A stretch of DNA of 64,000 nucleotides from SFHK01 sp045538305 (GTDB lineage Bacteria > Bacillota > Clostridia > Christensenellales > Aristaeellaceae): assembly GCA_045538305.1 (NCBI GenBank), contig JAZSRC010000037.1:32218-96217 (forward strand), written 5' to 3'. The notes under the pieces were generated by a model. That model worked only from the letters and a program-made list of their open reading frames with translations. It ran no database searches and had not been told where the DNA came from. The translations under genes and the position numbers were made by a program. Of the stretch, positions 46,280-53,954 are shown one piece after another. Numbering within the stretch: position 1 is the stretch's first letter; the number at the start of each line of letters is the position of its first letter.

Positions 46280-46522
46280 ATGAAAACGACCGATACGCTT
46301 AAAAAGCTTCAGCATGTATTCCGCGAGGTATTCGACGACAGCTCTATTAAGCTCAACGAGAAGACGACCGCCAAGGACATTGACGGCTGGGATTCGCTTA
46401 TGCATATTACGCTGATTGCCGAAGTAGAGGATGCCTTTGGCGTAAAATTCTCTATGAAGGAAGTTACCGGTATGAAAAACATCGGCGAAATGGTTCAGCT
46501 GATTGAGAAGAAGGCAAAATGA
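46280..46522 (+). CDS. Acyl carrier protein
   Basis: 80-residue carrier protein with the phosphopantetheine site in DIDGWDSLMHITL (serine at about 39). The flanking GWDSL pattern is that of specialised rather than fatty-acid-synthase carriers. GAGGAGG precedes the ATG. Tightly packed between fkbH and the VOC gene (ATGA overlap), so very likely the carrier charged by FkbH. Confidence 0.93.
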   Translation: MKTTDTLKKLQHVFREVFDDSSIKLNEKTTAKDIDGWDSLMHITLIAEVEDAFGVKFSMKEVTGMKNIGEMVQLIEKKAK

Positions 46523-46914
46523 AGATTCATCATATTGGTTATCTGGTCAAAAAGCTGGAAAAAGCCCAAAAGCAGTTTGAAACGCTGGGCTTTATGCCAA
46601 TGGGCGAAAACGTGTATGACGAAATCCGCGGTATCGACATCCTGTTTATGAAAAACGGGGATGTAGTGATCGAACTTGTGTGCCCCGTGGATGAACAATC
46701 CCAGGTATCGGGCCTTGTAAAGCGGCTTGGAAACTCTCCCTATCATATCTGCTATGAAACGGAAGATATTGAAAGGGCTGTGGAAGAACTTTCCGGAAGT
46801 GGCTATGTAGTGGTGAATCCGCCAAAAGCCGCGCCGGCGATTGACGGAAGGCGCGTTGCCTTCCTGATGAGCGCTTCTGTCGGGCTGATTGAGCTGGTGG
46901 AAATTCAGCAATAA
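46519..46914 (+). CDS. VOC-family protein, methylmalonyl-CoA epimerase-like
   Basis: 131-residue vicinal-oxygen-chelate protein. Four likely metal ligands are in place: histidine in IHHIGYLV, glutamate in VIELVCP, histidine in PYHICYE and glutamate in GLIELVEI, the pattern of methylmalonyl-CoA epimerase. In this operon an epimerase acting at C2 of a carrier-bound acyl thioester is a reasonable but unproven guess. Overlaps the carrier protein stop. Confidence 0.82.
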   Translation: MKIHHIGYLVKKLEKAQKQFETLGFMPMGENVYDEIRGIDILFMKNGDVVIELVCPVDEQSQVSGLVKRLGNSPYHICYETEDIERAVEELSGSGYVVVNPPKAAPAIDGRRVAFLMSASVGLIELVEIQQ

Positions 46915-46956
46915 AAGAGATTGATTAAATTATTCTATGAATTTCCGATAAAACTA

Positions 46957-46985
46957 TTGACAAACGCGTGATTGTTGGCTATAAT
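46957..46985 (+). promoter_or_regulatory. Promoter of tRNA-Val
   Basis: Consensus TTGACA (46957-46962), 17-base spacer, consensus TATAAT (46980-46985), 13 bases before the tRNA. Confidence 0.88.
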
Positions 46986-46998
46986 AGGTCACGCGCTT

Positions 46999-47072
46999 GG
47001 GGTTATAGCTCAGTTGGTCAGAGCGTTACGTTGACATCGTAAAGGTCGATGGTTCGAGCCCATTTAACCCCA
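46999..47072 (+). tRNA. tRNA-Val (anticodon GAC)
   Basis: Full cloverleaf: acceptor GGGGTTA/TAACCCC, D-stem GCTC/GAGC, anticodon stem TTACG/CGTAA with loop TTGACAT (GAC at 34-36), T-stem GATGG/CCATT with loop TTCGAGC. Discriminator A; CCA not encoded. Confidence 0.95.
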
Positions 47073-47081
47073 CTTATGTGA

Positions 47082-47116
47082 ACAAGCGGTTCCGGTCGGA
47101 ATCGCTTGTTTTTTTA
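47082..47116 (+). terminator. Terminator of the tRNA-Val transcript
   Basis: ACAAGCG...CGCTTGT stem continuing through GTTCC/GGAAT, followed by a run of T residues. Confidence 0.9.
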
Positions 47117-47118
47117 TA

Positions 47119-47145
47119 TAAAAATACGGGCGTATGAAACGCCCG
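47119..47145 (-). terminator. Terminator of degV
   Basis: On the minus strand a CGGGCGT/ACGCCCG stem with a short loop followed by TATTTTTATA, 29 bases past the degV stop. Confidence 0.75.
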
Positions 47146-47173
47146 CGCATTAGTAACATGATGGGAGATCGTT

Positions 47174-48004
47174 CTATCCCTCGAAGCCAAGCATTAGTCC
47201 GCCGCTTTCCGCATAGAAGGAGCAAAGCCCTTTGGTCGTACCGATTCGGATGCTTGCTGCGGGATACTCCGTATGGATCAGCTGCTTTAGCTGTACGGCG
47301 GCATGTTCATTTAAGCAATGGTCGATAATGACCTTACCGCCCCTGTAAGCATGATCCTTCATGATGGACAGTATCGTTTTGAGCGTTTTACTTTCTCCGC
47401 GGGTTTTACTCAGCTGTTCAAGCGTGCCTACATCGCTGGCTTTTCCTGTAACGTAAATGCCGAGTATACCGGCAATTTTTGCAACAGCCGGGCTTACACG
47501 GCCGTTTCTCGCAAGATTTGTCAATGATTTCAGCGAAAAAATCAGGTGCGTTCCGGCAAGGTACTCACAAACCGCACGCTTGATTTCTTCAAACGTATCG
47601 CCGGCGTGATGACGTTCGGCGATTTTTTCAATTGCCAGCTGCATTTCGGGACCGGTGGAGAGGGAATCGATTACGTGAACCTTTGCCTCGGGATGGGCGT
47701 TCATGTATTCGTTTGCCGCGTTTACTGCAGCGGAATAGCTGCCGGACAGATTGGAAGTAATAGTGATTGCGAATATGTTGTCAGAACCCTCGAAAGCATT
47801 CAGCCATTCATGGGTATTCGGGCAGGAGGAACGCGTAGGACCGGACACGGTTTTCAGGTCTTCCACCATGCCTTCCACGTCAAGCGAAACGTCATCCGTA
47901 TATTCCTTTTGTGAAGTGATAATTTTAAGCGGGACGCTTTCAAAATCTACGCCCTGGAAGTTAAAAATGTTGGAGGAAGAATCCGACACGATTTTGAATT
48001 TCAT
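47174..48004 (-). CDS. DegV-family fatty-acid-binding protein (FakB)
   Basis: Binds a fatty acid and presents it to FakA for phosphorylation. 276 residues, starting MKFKIVSDSSSNIF, with TSNLSGSYSAA and VIDSLSTGPEM, the DegV signature segments surrounding the lipid head-group site. ATG 48004 was chosen for the conserved start and GAGGTG upstream. FakA itself is encoded at 12.7 kb. Acyl specificity is not predictable by eye. Confidence 0.9.
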   Translation of the reverse strand: MKFKIVSDSSSNIFNFQGVDFESVPLKIITSQKEYTDDVSLDVEGMVEDLKTVSGPTRSSCPNTHEWLNAFEGSDNIFAITITSNLSGSYSAAVNAANEYMNAHPEAKVHVIDSLSTGPEMQLAIEKIAERHHAGDTFEEIKRAVCEYLAGTHLIFSLKSLTNLARNGRVSPAVAKIAGILGIYVTGKASDVGTLEQLSKTRGESKTLKTILSIMKDHAYRGGKVIIDHCLNEHAAVQLKQLIHTEYPAASIRIGTTKGLCSFYAESGGLMLGFEG

Positions 48005-48046
48005 ACAGACACCTCGAATGCGTAATGGAAAGGCTTGCCTGATATT

Positions 48047-48076
48047 ATTGTAAGTGTTCCGTTTGCATGATGTCAA
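48047..48076 (-). promoter_or_regulatory. Promoter of degV
   Basis: Minus-strand TTGACA (48076-48071), 18-base spacer, TACAAT (48052-48047). Confidence 0.7.
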
Positions 48077-48177
48077 GAATTTTCAGTTTCCTTTCAGGAA
48101 TGCCGGGTAAGCGGGCAAGGGTGGCTGAGAGATGTTTGTGCGAAACCTGAACAGACATATGCTTCACATCTCTACGG

Positions 48178-48206
48178 TTGAAGATTTAATACTTGAGTGA
48201 TAAGAT
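48178..48206 (+). promoter_or_regulatory. Possible promoter of the GtrA-family gene
   Basis: TTGAAG (48178-48183), 17-base spacer, TAAGAT (48201-48206), 25 bases before the ATG. Weaker than the other promoters in this window. Confidence 0.45.
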
Positions 48207-48230
48207 TAAGATTCATGAAGGAGGTGCGCG

Positions 48231-48680
48231 ATGCAAAAGATAAAAAGCTGGATTCAGACGCTTGAGTCCTCCCAAAGATTCGGTTGGTTGGTGCAGTTTG
48301 CTAAATTTTCGGTTGTCGGCACGATCAATACGATCATTGATCTCGGAAGCTACTATATATGTTTAAATGTTTTTATGTGGCACTATCAGATTGCGAATAT
48401 GGTAGGCTTTTTTACAAGTACGGTGAACGCCTATGTCATGAGCCACAAGTTTGTTTTTAACGACGGCAGGCACTATTCGCTGAAAGAGCATATCTGTACT
48501 TTCTTAAAGACGGTGGCCGGTTATGGAGGAACCTGTATTCTGGGCATAATATTGCTTTGGGTCTGGGTAGAAAAGGTTCATATATCCGAAGACTATGCAA
48601 AGATTGTAAATTTGTTTATCACGGTACCGCTGAACTATATTATCATCAAATTCTGGACATTTAGCAGAAAGCAGAAATAG
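48231..48680 (+). CDS. GtrA-family membrane protein
   Basis: 149 residues with four hydrophobic segments; LVQFAKFSVVGTINTIIDLGSYYI at the start, NTVNAYVMSHKFVFND-like middle and NYIIIKFWTF end typify GtrA proteins, which may help move polyprenyl-linked sugars or form part of surface-glycan decoration. GAAGGAGG precedes the ATG. No glycosyltransferase adjoins it. Confidence 0.87.
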   Translation: MQKIKSWIQTLESSQRFGWLVQFAKFSVVGTINTIIDLGSYYICLNVFMWHYQIANMVGFFTSTVNAYVMSHKFVFNDGRHYSLKEHICTFLKTVAGYGGTCILGIILLWVWVEKVHISEDYAKIVNLFITVPLNYIIIKFWTFSRKQK

Positions 48681-48818
48681 TGTAAGGTGCAGCAAATATG
48701 GTATAAATGTGTCAAGAGAAATATTTTTTGTATGCAGCGCTATATTTCAACAAAAGTATGCTATAATCAACAGCAAGCGAGTGTTAATGCTTATTCGCGT
48801 TTTGAAAGGATGGAAACT

Positions 48819-49187
48819 ATGGCAAAAGGAATGAAGAAGGAAACCGGAAAGGCCCGCAAGGCGTATCCGTCTCTTGAAGAAAGACTGGTAATGGTTGATC
48901 AGAAAATCGAGCAGCTGGAAAAGCTGAACGCAGATCGCCGTGAATTGATCGAAAAGACTGAGAAAACTTTGAATGAAAGAAAAGAAGCCCTTAGAAAGAG
49001 CGAGGAACAGCTGGAAAAAGTCGTTGCCAAGAAACAGAAGCTGATTGCAATTCAGAATCGCACCCAGGCAAAGGGCGCGGACCGTGCGGTAAGAGCCGAG
49101 GAGAGGAAACGCCTGAACGAGCTGTATCAGGCGCTGAAGGCTCAGGGAAAGAGCGTTGACGATCTGTTTAAGGCGCTGGGAGAATAA
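48819..49187 (+). CDS. Coiled-coil protein, function unknown
   Basis: 122 residues, almost entirely Lys/Glu-rich helix with heptad-like leucines (about 20-85: VDQKIEQLEKLNADRRELIE...LRKSEEQLEKVVAKKQKL). No membrane segment. ATG 48819 has AAAGGA eight bases upstream; an extended -10 (TGCTATAAT near 48760) could be the promoter. I recognise no family. Confidence 0.65.
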   Translation: MAKGMKKETGKARKAYPSLEERLVMVDQKIEQLEKLNADRRELIEKTEKTLNERKEALRKSEEQLEKVVAKKQKLIAIQNRTQAKGADRAVRAEERKRLNELYQALKAQGKSVDDLFKALGE

Positions 49188-49197
49188 AAATTGGAAT

Positions 49198-49225
49198 CGT
49201 CCCGCCGTATGATGCGGCGGGACGA
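49198..49225 (+). terminator. Hairpin after the coiled-coil gene
   Basis: Perfect CGTCCCGCCG/CGGCGGGACG stem. The following bases (ATATTTATG) are only partly T-rich. Confidence 0.65.
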
Positions 49226-49283
49226 TATTTATGTAAATGGATGAATTGGAAAGTAAATCGGATGTATCTGTCTGAAACTTTCC

Positions 49284-49312
49284 TTGCATGCCAAGTGAAT
49301 ATTGGTTATAAT
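49284..49312 (+). promoter_or_regulatory. Promoter of the MoxR operon
   Basis: TTGCAT (49284-49289), 17-base spacer, TATAAT (49307-49312), 75 bases before the ATG. Confidence 0.8.
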
Positions 49313-49387
49313 GAATAATGGAACTTTTTTACCGGCATGCACGCCATAGTGTAGGATTGATGAAGATAGCAAGGAGATAATTACGAT

Positions 49388-50341
49388 ATGCAACCCGCAC
49401 AGAAGCTGAAGCTTTTGCTAACAGAAAATATCGGCAAAGTTATTGTGGGCAAGAACGAGATTATTGAGCTGGTTCTCAATGCAATTCTTTGCGGAGGCCA
49501 TGTTTTGATTGAAGATGTGCCGGGCGTTGGAAAGACAACGCTGGCGTCTGCCTTTGCAAAGTCGCTGGCGCTCAGCTATAAGCGTATTCAGTTTACGCCC
49601 GATGTAACCCCCAGCGATGTTACCGGATACACATATGTGGATTTCAAGAACGATCGCATGGAGTACAGAGAGGGCGCAGTGTTTGCTCAGATTGTGCTTG
49701 CTGATGAAATCAACCGTACGTCGCCCAAGACCCAGTCCAGCTTGCTGGAGGTAATGGAGGAGGGTCAGGTGACGCTGGACGGACAGACGCACAAGCTTCC
49801 GACGCCCTTTATTGTACTGGCAACGCAGAATCCGGTGGATTTTGTGGGCACATATCCACTGCCGGAGGCGCAGTTGGACAGATTTTTTATGCGAGTTTCC
49901 ATCGGCTATCCTACGGAAGCGGAAGAAGCCGAAATTCTGAATAAATACATGACGGGCGAAAAGCCCTTGAACGCCATTGAGCCCGTTTGCACGCGGGAAG
50001 ATATCCTTCGCCTTCAGGAGATGGTGGGCGATGTTCGTGTATCCCGGGAAATGCGCGCCTACATTGCGGCAATTGCACAGGCTTCCAGAAGCTATCGCGC
50101 TCTGTCGCGCGGGATTTCCACGCGCGGCGCTATTTCGCTTATGCATTCTGCGCAGGCATGCGCGCTTCTGGACGGGCGAGATTACGTAATGCCGGAGGAC
50201 GTCAGAAAGATGGCGGGGCCTGTACTTGCGCATCGCGTGGTGCTCAGCGCCGAAGCGAGGCTCAGTATGAAAGGAGCGTCCGCAGACCGTGTACTGGCGC
50301 GCCTGATTTCCGGCGTTCAGGTACCGGTAAGGACCAGGTGA
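49388..50341 (+). CDS. MoxR-family AAA+ ATPase
   Basis: 317-residue AAA+ chaperone-like ATPase: Walker A DVPGVGKTT (near 43-50), Walker B LADEINRTSPKTQ, sensor ATQNPVDFVGTYPLPEAQLDRF. MoxR proteins remodel partner protein complexes, commonly with the DUF58 and transglutaminase proteins encoded next. Start ATG has AAGGAG upstream. Confidence 0.94.
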   Translation: MQPAQKLKLLLTENIGKVIVGKNEIIELVLNAILCGGHVLIEDVPGVGKTTLASAFAKSLALSYKRIQFTPDVTPSDVTGYTYVDFKNDRMEYREGAVFAQIVLADEINRTSPKTQSSLLEVMEEGQVTLDGQTHKLPTPFIVLATQNPVDFVGTYPLPEAQLDRFFMRVSIGYPTEAEEAEILNKYMTGEKPLNAIEPVCTREDILRLQEMVGDVRVSREMRAYIAAIAQASRSYRALSRGISTRGAISLMHSAQACALLDGRDYVMPEDVRKMAGPVLAHRVVLSAEARLSMKGASADRVLARLISGVQVPVRTR

Positions 50342-50348
50342 CAAATTC

Positions 50349-51518
50349 GTGAATTCAAAAGCGATACATTTTTTGTTTGTAATGGCTGCGCTCTGCATAA
50401 TAGCGCTGACGATTGGTTCGTCAGCGCTGCTTCGCATGGCTGTGTGCATGCTGCTGATGGTTGTCATAGCGCTTCTTTCGGTTCTGTTTGCGTTGTTTAC
50501 CGTAAAAGTGCGGTTTTCTGCATCGAGAAATCGAATTGAACGCATGCAAAGCCTGCCCTATCAGGTTGAAGTCAGGTTTATTTCGGTATTTCCGGTGGGA
50601 AAAGTGATGCTTTATGCCGAGGGAGCTAATGCTTTGCGCATAAAACCGATTCCGTTTGTGAAAACCATAGCGCAAGGGGAACGCACCTTCATGCACAGGG
50701 GCGTATACAGCGCATTTTCCGGCAGACTTTGTGTGGAGGATATGTTTGGACTTTTCCGATTATCCAGAAGCATTGCTCCCACAAACATGATGATAACCGT
50801 GCTTCCCAGAATAAAACCTGCTCAGCCGCTGATGCTGGACTCAGGCGAAAATGGACCTGAAGTGAAAAGACGGTATCCCGATGATCAGAACTCACCCTCG
50901 GGCGTTCGCGAATGGCGAGACGGAGATCTGATTAAGCGCATACACTGGAAGCTGACAATGAAGACGTATGATCCTTCGCTGAAAAATCTTAAGCCGATCG
51001 TGCGCACCTATGATGAAGCGGCAAGACCGGATGTGATCGTGCTGCCGGATATGATGAGGCTGGACGCTGTCGAAGCGCGTGCAAAAAGGATTGAGGATGC
51101 GATATGCGAATCGAGTCTGAGCCTGATTGCGGCGCAGCTTGAAACGGATAATCCGGTCAGGATGCTGATTCACGCAAGCACACCCAATGAAGTGGAAGGA
51201 GCTGGCGCCTTTGACATCGGTATTTTTCAGGATGCCTTGGCCATTGCACAGTTTGATGGCGAAGAACCGTATGAACAATTGCTGACGGAAGCCTCCAAAC
51301 GGCTTGACAGGACCGGCGCCATGATATTGATTACATCCCGTCTGACGCTGCGCGTGGCGGATGCCGTAATACGTCTTCGCAGAATGACGGGAATGATGGT
51401 TTCGGTAGTGTGGATTACCGATACCCGGAAGGCGGAGGCGGAGGCGCTTCTGTCGCGTCTGGAAGCGGCGGACGTCATGGCCAAACGTGAGAATCCCTTC
51501 CGTGATGAGGAAACATAA
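50349..51518 (+). CDS. DUF58 domain membrane protein
   Basis: 389 residues; two N-terminal hydrophobic helices (about 5-45), then a beta-rich stretch and the DUF58 signature GVREWRDGDLIKRIHWK (about residues 187-203), followed by a von Willebrand-like fold. Starts with GTG seven bases after moxR. The conserved moxR-DUF58-transglutaminase trio suggests a substrate complex acted on by the ATPase, but the role is unknown. Confidence 0.9.
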   Translation: MNSKAIHFLFVMAALCIIALTIGSSALLRMAVCMLLMVVIALLSVLFALFTVKVRFSASRNRIERMQSLPYQVEVRFISVFPVGKVMLYAEGANALRIKPIPFVKTIAQGERTFMHRGVYSAFSGRLCVEDMFGLFRLSRSIAPTNMMITVLPRIKPAQPLMLDSGENGPEVKRRYPDDQNSPSGVREWRDGDLIKRIHWKLTMKTYDPSLKNLKPIVRTYDEAARPDVIVLPDMMRLDAVEARAKRIEDAICESSLSLIAAQLETDNPVRMLIHASTPNEVEGAGAFDIGIFQDALAIAQFDGEEPYEQLLTEASKRLDRTGAMILITSRLTLRVADAVIRLRRMTGMMVSVVWITDTRKAEAEALLSRLEAADVMAKRENPFRDEET

Positions 51519-53890
51519 TGGAAAACAGATTTCAGCGCCTGAGTGCGCTTGCCGGTGAAGTACTGATAGCGGCTTTGTTCAGCGCGGGACTTACGAATCT
51601 CGTTGCCGGAATGCTGCATATAGAGATTAACGCTCCGCAGATATACGGCTGGGCGGGCATTTGCGCGTTTGCGCTTCTTACGCTTTCCTATTCCAGACTG
51701 ACCGGCTGGGTTACTTTTTTCGCTCTGGTGCTTTTTGCTTTGTCCGCCGTGATTGCCGGATGGGATCCACTGAACGGGTTTGAAGCTTTTTTGGATCTGG
51801 TTCGTTCCGGCCAGAGTATACAGCCCTATTCGCAAACGCTGGCGATCTGGGTTATGGTTCTTTTGCTGATTGCAGGCTATATCATTGCTCATCAGCCTGC
51901 GGGCGTATATCTGCTTTCTTTTACGGCGCTGGTGTTATTGGCTTGCGGGTGGTTTTTTGGCGAAAACACACAGTCTATCCATGTGATGCCGGTCATTCTG
52001 GCCCTTTCGGCACTGTTTGCCAATACGCAATCGGTGAATACCTCTCCGCTTCGTCCGCTTTTGACGATTTCCCTCGTCAGCGCAATTCTGGCATGCCTGA
52101 TTGTGCCCTCTGAGGGCGTTAAAGTCGCGGCGTTTGAGGAAGCAGGACAGAAGGCGCTTACGTTTATGCTGAGAACATTCAACATCGACAAAAATACCAT
52201 GGAGGAAAGGCGCAGCTTTACCATCCTTACCAACGGCTGGCTCACCTTCAAAGAGCAGATCGGCGGTCCGGCCAGACCGACGGATGAAGAAGTTATGCTG
52301 GTTCAGGCAGAAGACGACGCATATCTGCGCGGCTCGATAAGGTATATATACAATACGCATGCCTGGGTGGATGAGGACAATGAAAGTAAGGCTGGAAAAA
52401 TCAAACGCTATATGATGAGCGGTATTGAAGGCCTTGTATACAGAAGCGAGTTTGAAAGCGCGTTTGATTTAAACCAGAAGGCGCTTAAGGAATTTTTCCG
52501 GGAATCCGAAATTCGCGTAAAGGTGCTGTCCGACAACCCTTACTGGTCGATTTATGCGCCGAATCGAGTAGAAAGCGTGTATTTTGCGGGTGATGCAAAC
52601 GCGTACTATAATAACATCGGCGAAATGTTTGCCGATCGGCAGCTCACAGAAGGCGACAACTATGTGCTTTCCGTACGTACGTTGGATGTTTCGGAGGATG
52701 AGCTTGAAAGCGTTCTTTTGCAGGCTGCGCAGAATAGGGACGACAACTATAAAAGAATGCTGATCATGAACCGGGATTTGCCGTCAGGAATTGAAACCGG
52801 CCTATATACGCTGACCTATTCAATTGTGGAAGGCTGCGAAACGCCCTATGAAAAGGCTTGCGCCATTCGCGATTGGCTGAAGGATAACGGCGTGTATACG
52901 CTGAACGCCGAATATGCCGATACGAGCCGGGATGCGGTGTCCCGATTTGTGCTTGAACAGATGAGCGGATACTGTGTGCATTATGCGTCCTCTATGGCTG
53001 TGATGGCGCGCATTGCGGGTTTGCCTGCAAGATATGTGGAGGGGTATCTGGCGGATGTGGATGAAAACGGCGTTTGCACCGTAACGGGTGAAGACGCGCA
53101 TGCCTGGGCTGAAGTGTATTTTGAGGGCTTTGGATGGATGACATTCGACGCAACGCCGGGCAGGACGGATAATGATTCGAATAACAGCGGGCAGGAGCCA
53201 CCTGATAGCCTGCCCGAGCCGGAGGCTGAACCTACGCCCGAACCTGCGCCAATACCGGATCCTACGCCCACGCCTACCCCGACGCCCATGCCGCCTGTGG
53301 AAGGCAACGAGGATAATCCGACGCCGGAGCCGTCTTTAGAACCTACGCCCACACCCACGCCCACGCCCACGCCTACGCCTGTGCCAGAAGAACAGCCGAA
53401 CGCTGAAAGTCAAAATGAAACTGAAGAGAATAAGGACGATAGAAAGCTGCGGACATTGCTTCTGGTTGTACTTTTGCTTTTGGCGCTTGCGGTTGCGCTG
53501 TTCTTACTGTGGATCAGAATGCGCATAACCAAAACGACGCCTCAATATCTGGAGGAAAGGGTCAAATCGGAGGAGGACAGGCTGATGCTGTGGTACCGTT
53601 CGATTCTTACGGCGCTTTCCGCAGCTGGTATACGTTATGAAAACGGAGAAACGCCTGAGAGCTTCGCAAGGCGCGCAGTGGAGACCGGAAGCGCAGGAGA
53701 GGATTTTGTCGCCTTTTCCAAATGCGTGGCGCTTTGCAGGTACGCGCAGACCGATGCTACCGATGCGGCGTATAAGCTCGCCGATAAAGCATACAGGGGC
53801 GTTGTGCGCCGTATGAAGCTGAAAAGTAAATACCGCTGGATAATGATACGCGTATTCAAAGGCATCGGAAGACTGCATATTGTGCCGTAA
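51518..53890 (+). CDS. Transglutaminase-like membrane protein with Pro/Thr linker
   Basis: 790 residues: six or so N-terminal membrane helices (about 15-215), an extracellular part, then a transglutaminase-like domain with cysteine in SGYCVHYASSMAVMAR (near 485), histidine in EDAHAWAEVYF (near 527) and aspartate in TFDATPG (near 543). A PTPTPTP linker (about 560-630), one more membrane helix (about 645-665) and a DUF4129-like cytoplasmic tail follow. The triad looks intact, so a cysteine peptidase-like activity outside the cell is possible. Start overlaps the DUF58 stop by one base. Confidence 0.9.
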   Translation: MENRFQRLSALAGEVLIAALFSAGLTNLVAGMLHIEINAPQIYGWAGICAFALLTLSYSRLTGWVTFFALVLFALSAVIAGWDPLNGFEAFLDLVRSGQSIQPYSQTLAIWVMVLLLIAGYIIAHQPAGVYLLSFTALVLLACGWFFGENTQSIHVMPVILALSALFANTQSVNTSPLRPLLTISLVSAILACLIVPSEGVKVAAFEEAGQKALTFMLRTFNIDKNTMEERRSFTILTNGWLTFKEQIGGPARPTDEEVMLVQAEDDAYLRGSIRYIYNTHAWVDEDNESKAGKIKRYMMSGIEGLVYRSEFESAFDLNQKALKEFFRESEIRVKVLSDNPYWSIYAPNRVESVYFAGDANAYYNNIGEMFADRQLTEGDNYVLSVRTLDVSEDELESVLLQAAQNRDDNYKRMLIMNRDLPSGIETGLYTLTYSIVEGCETPYEKACAIRDWLKDNGVYTLNAEYADTSRDAVSRFVLEQMSGYCVHYASSMAVMARIAGLPARYVEGYLADVDENGVCTVTGEDAHAWAEVYFEGFGWMTFDATPGRTDNDSNNSGQEPPDSLPEPEAEPTPEPAPIPDPTPTPTPTPMPPVEGNEDNPTPEPSLEPTPTPTPTPTPTPVPEEQPNAESQNETEENKDDRKLRTLLLVVLLLLALAVALFLLWIRMRITKTTPQYLEERVKSEEDRLMLWYRSILTALSAAGIRYENGETPESFARRAVETGSAGEDFVAFSKCVALCRYAQTDATDAAYKLADKAYRGVVRRMKLKSKYRWIMIRVFKGIGRLHIVP

Positions 53891-53893
53891 TGC

Positions 53894-53922
53894 TTGTCAG
53901 ACGTATAAAAAAGTGATATAAT
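53894..53922 (+). promoter_or_regulatory. Promoter of secA
   Basis: TTGTCA (53894-53899), 17-base spacer, TATAAT (53917-53922), about 32 bases before the ATG. Confidence 0.85.
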
Positions 53923-53954
53923 GAAGCGATTGACTTTAATTGGGAGTTTGGCTC

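Noticed and set aside
46999..47072. tRNA-Val as the attachment site of a mobile element carrying the acyltransferase operon
   Set aside because: No integrase, no repeated tRNA 3' end and no change in base use around the operon were seen.
48121..48175. GGCTGAGA and ACCTGAAC strings suggestive of a TPP riboswitch before the GtrA-family gene
   Set aside because: Order and spacing of the conserved blocks do not fit the thi-box, the 3' conserved block is missing, and the downstream gene is not thiamine related.
53260..53400. Short tandem repeat as a CRISPR array
   Set aside because: It is the in-frame coding repeat of a Pro/Thr linker; there are no spacers of constant length.
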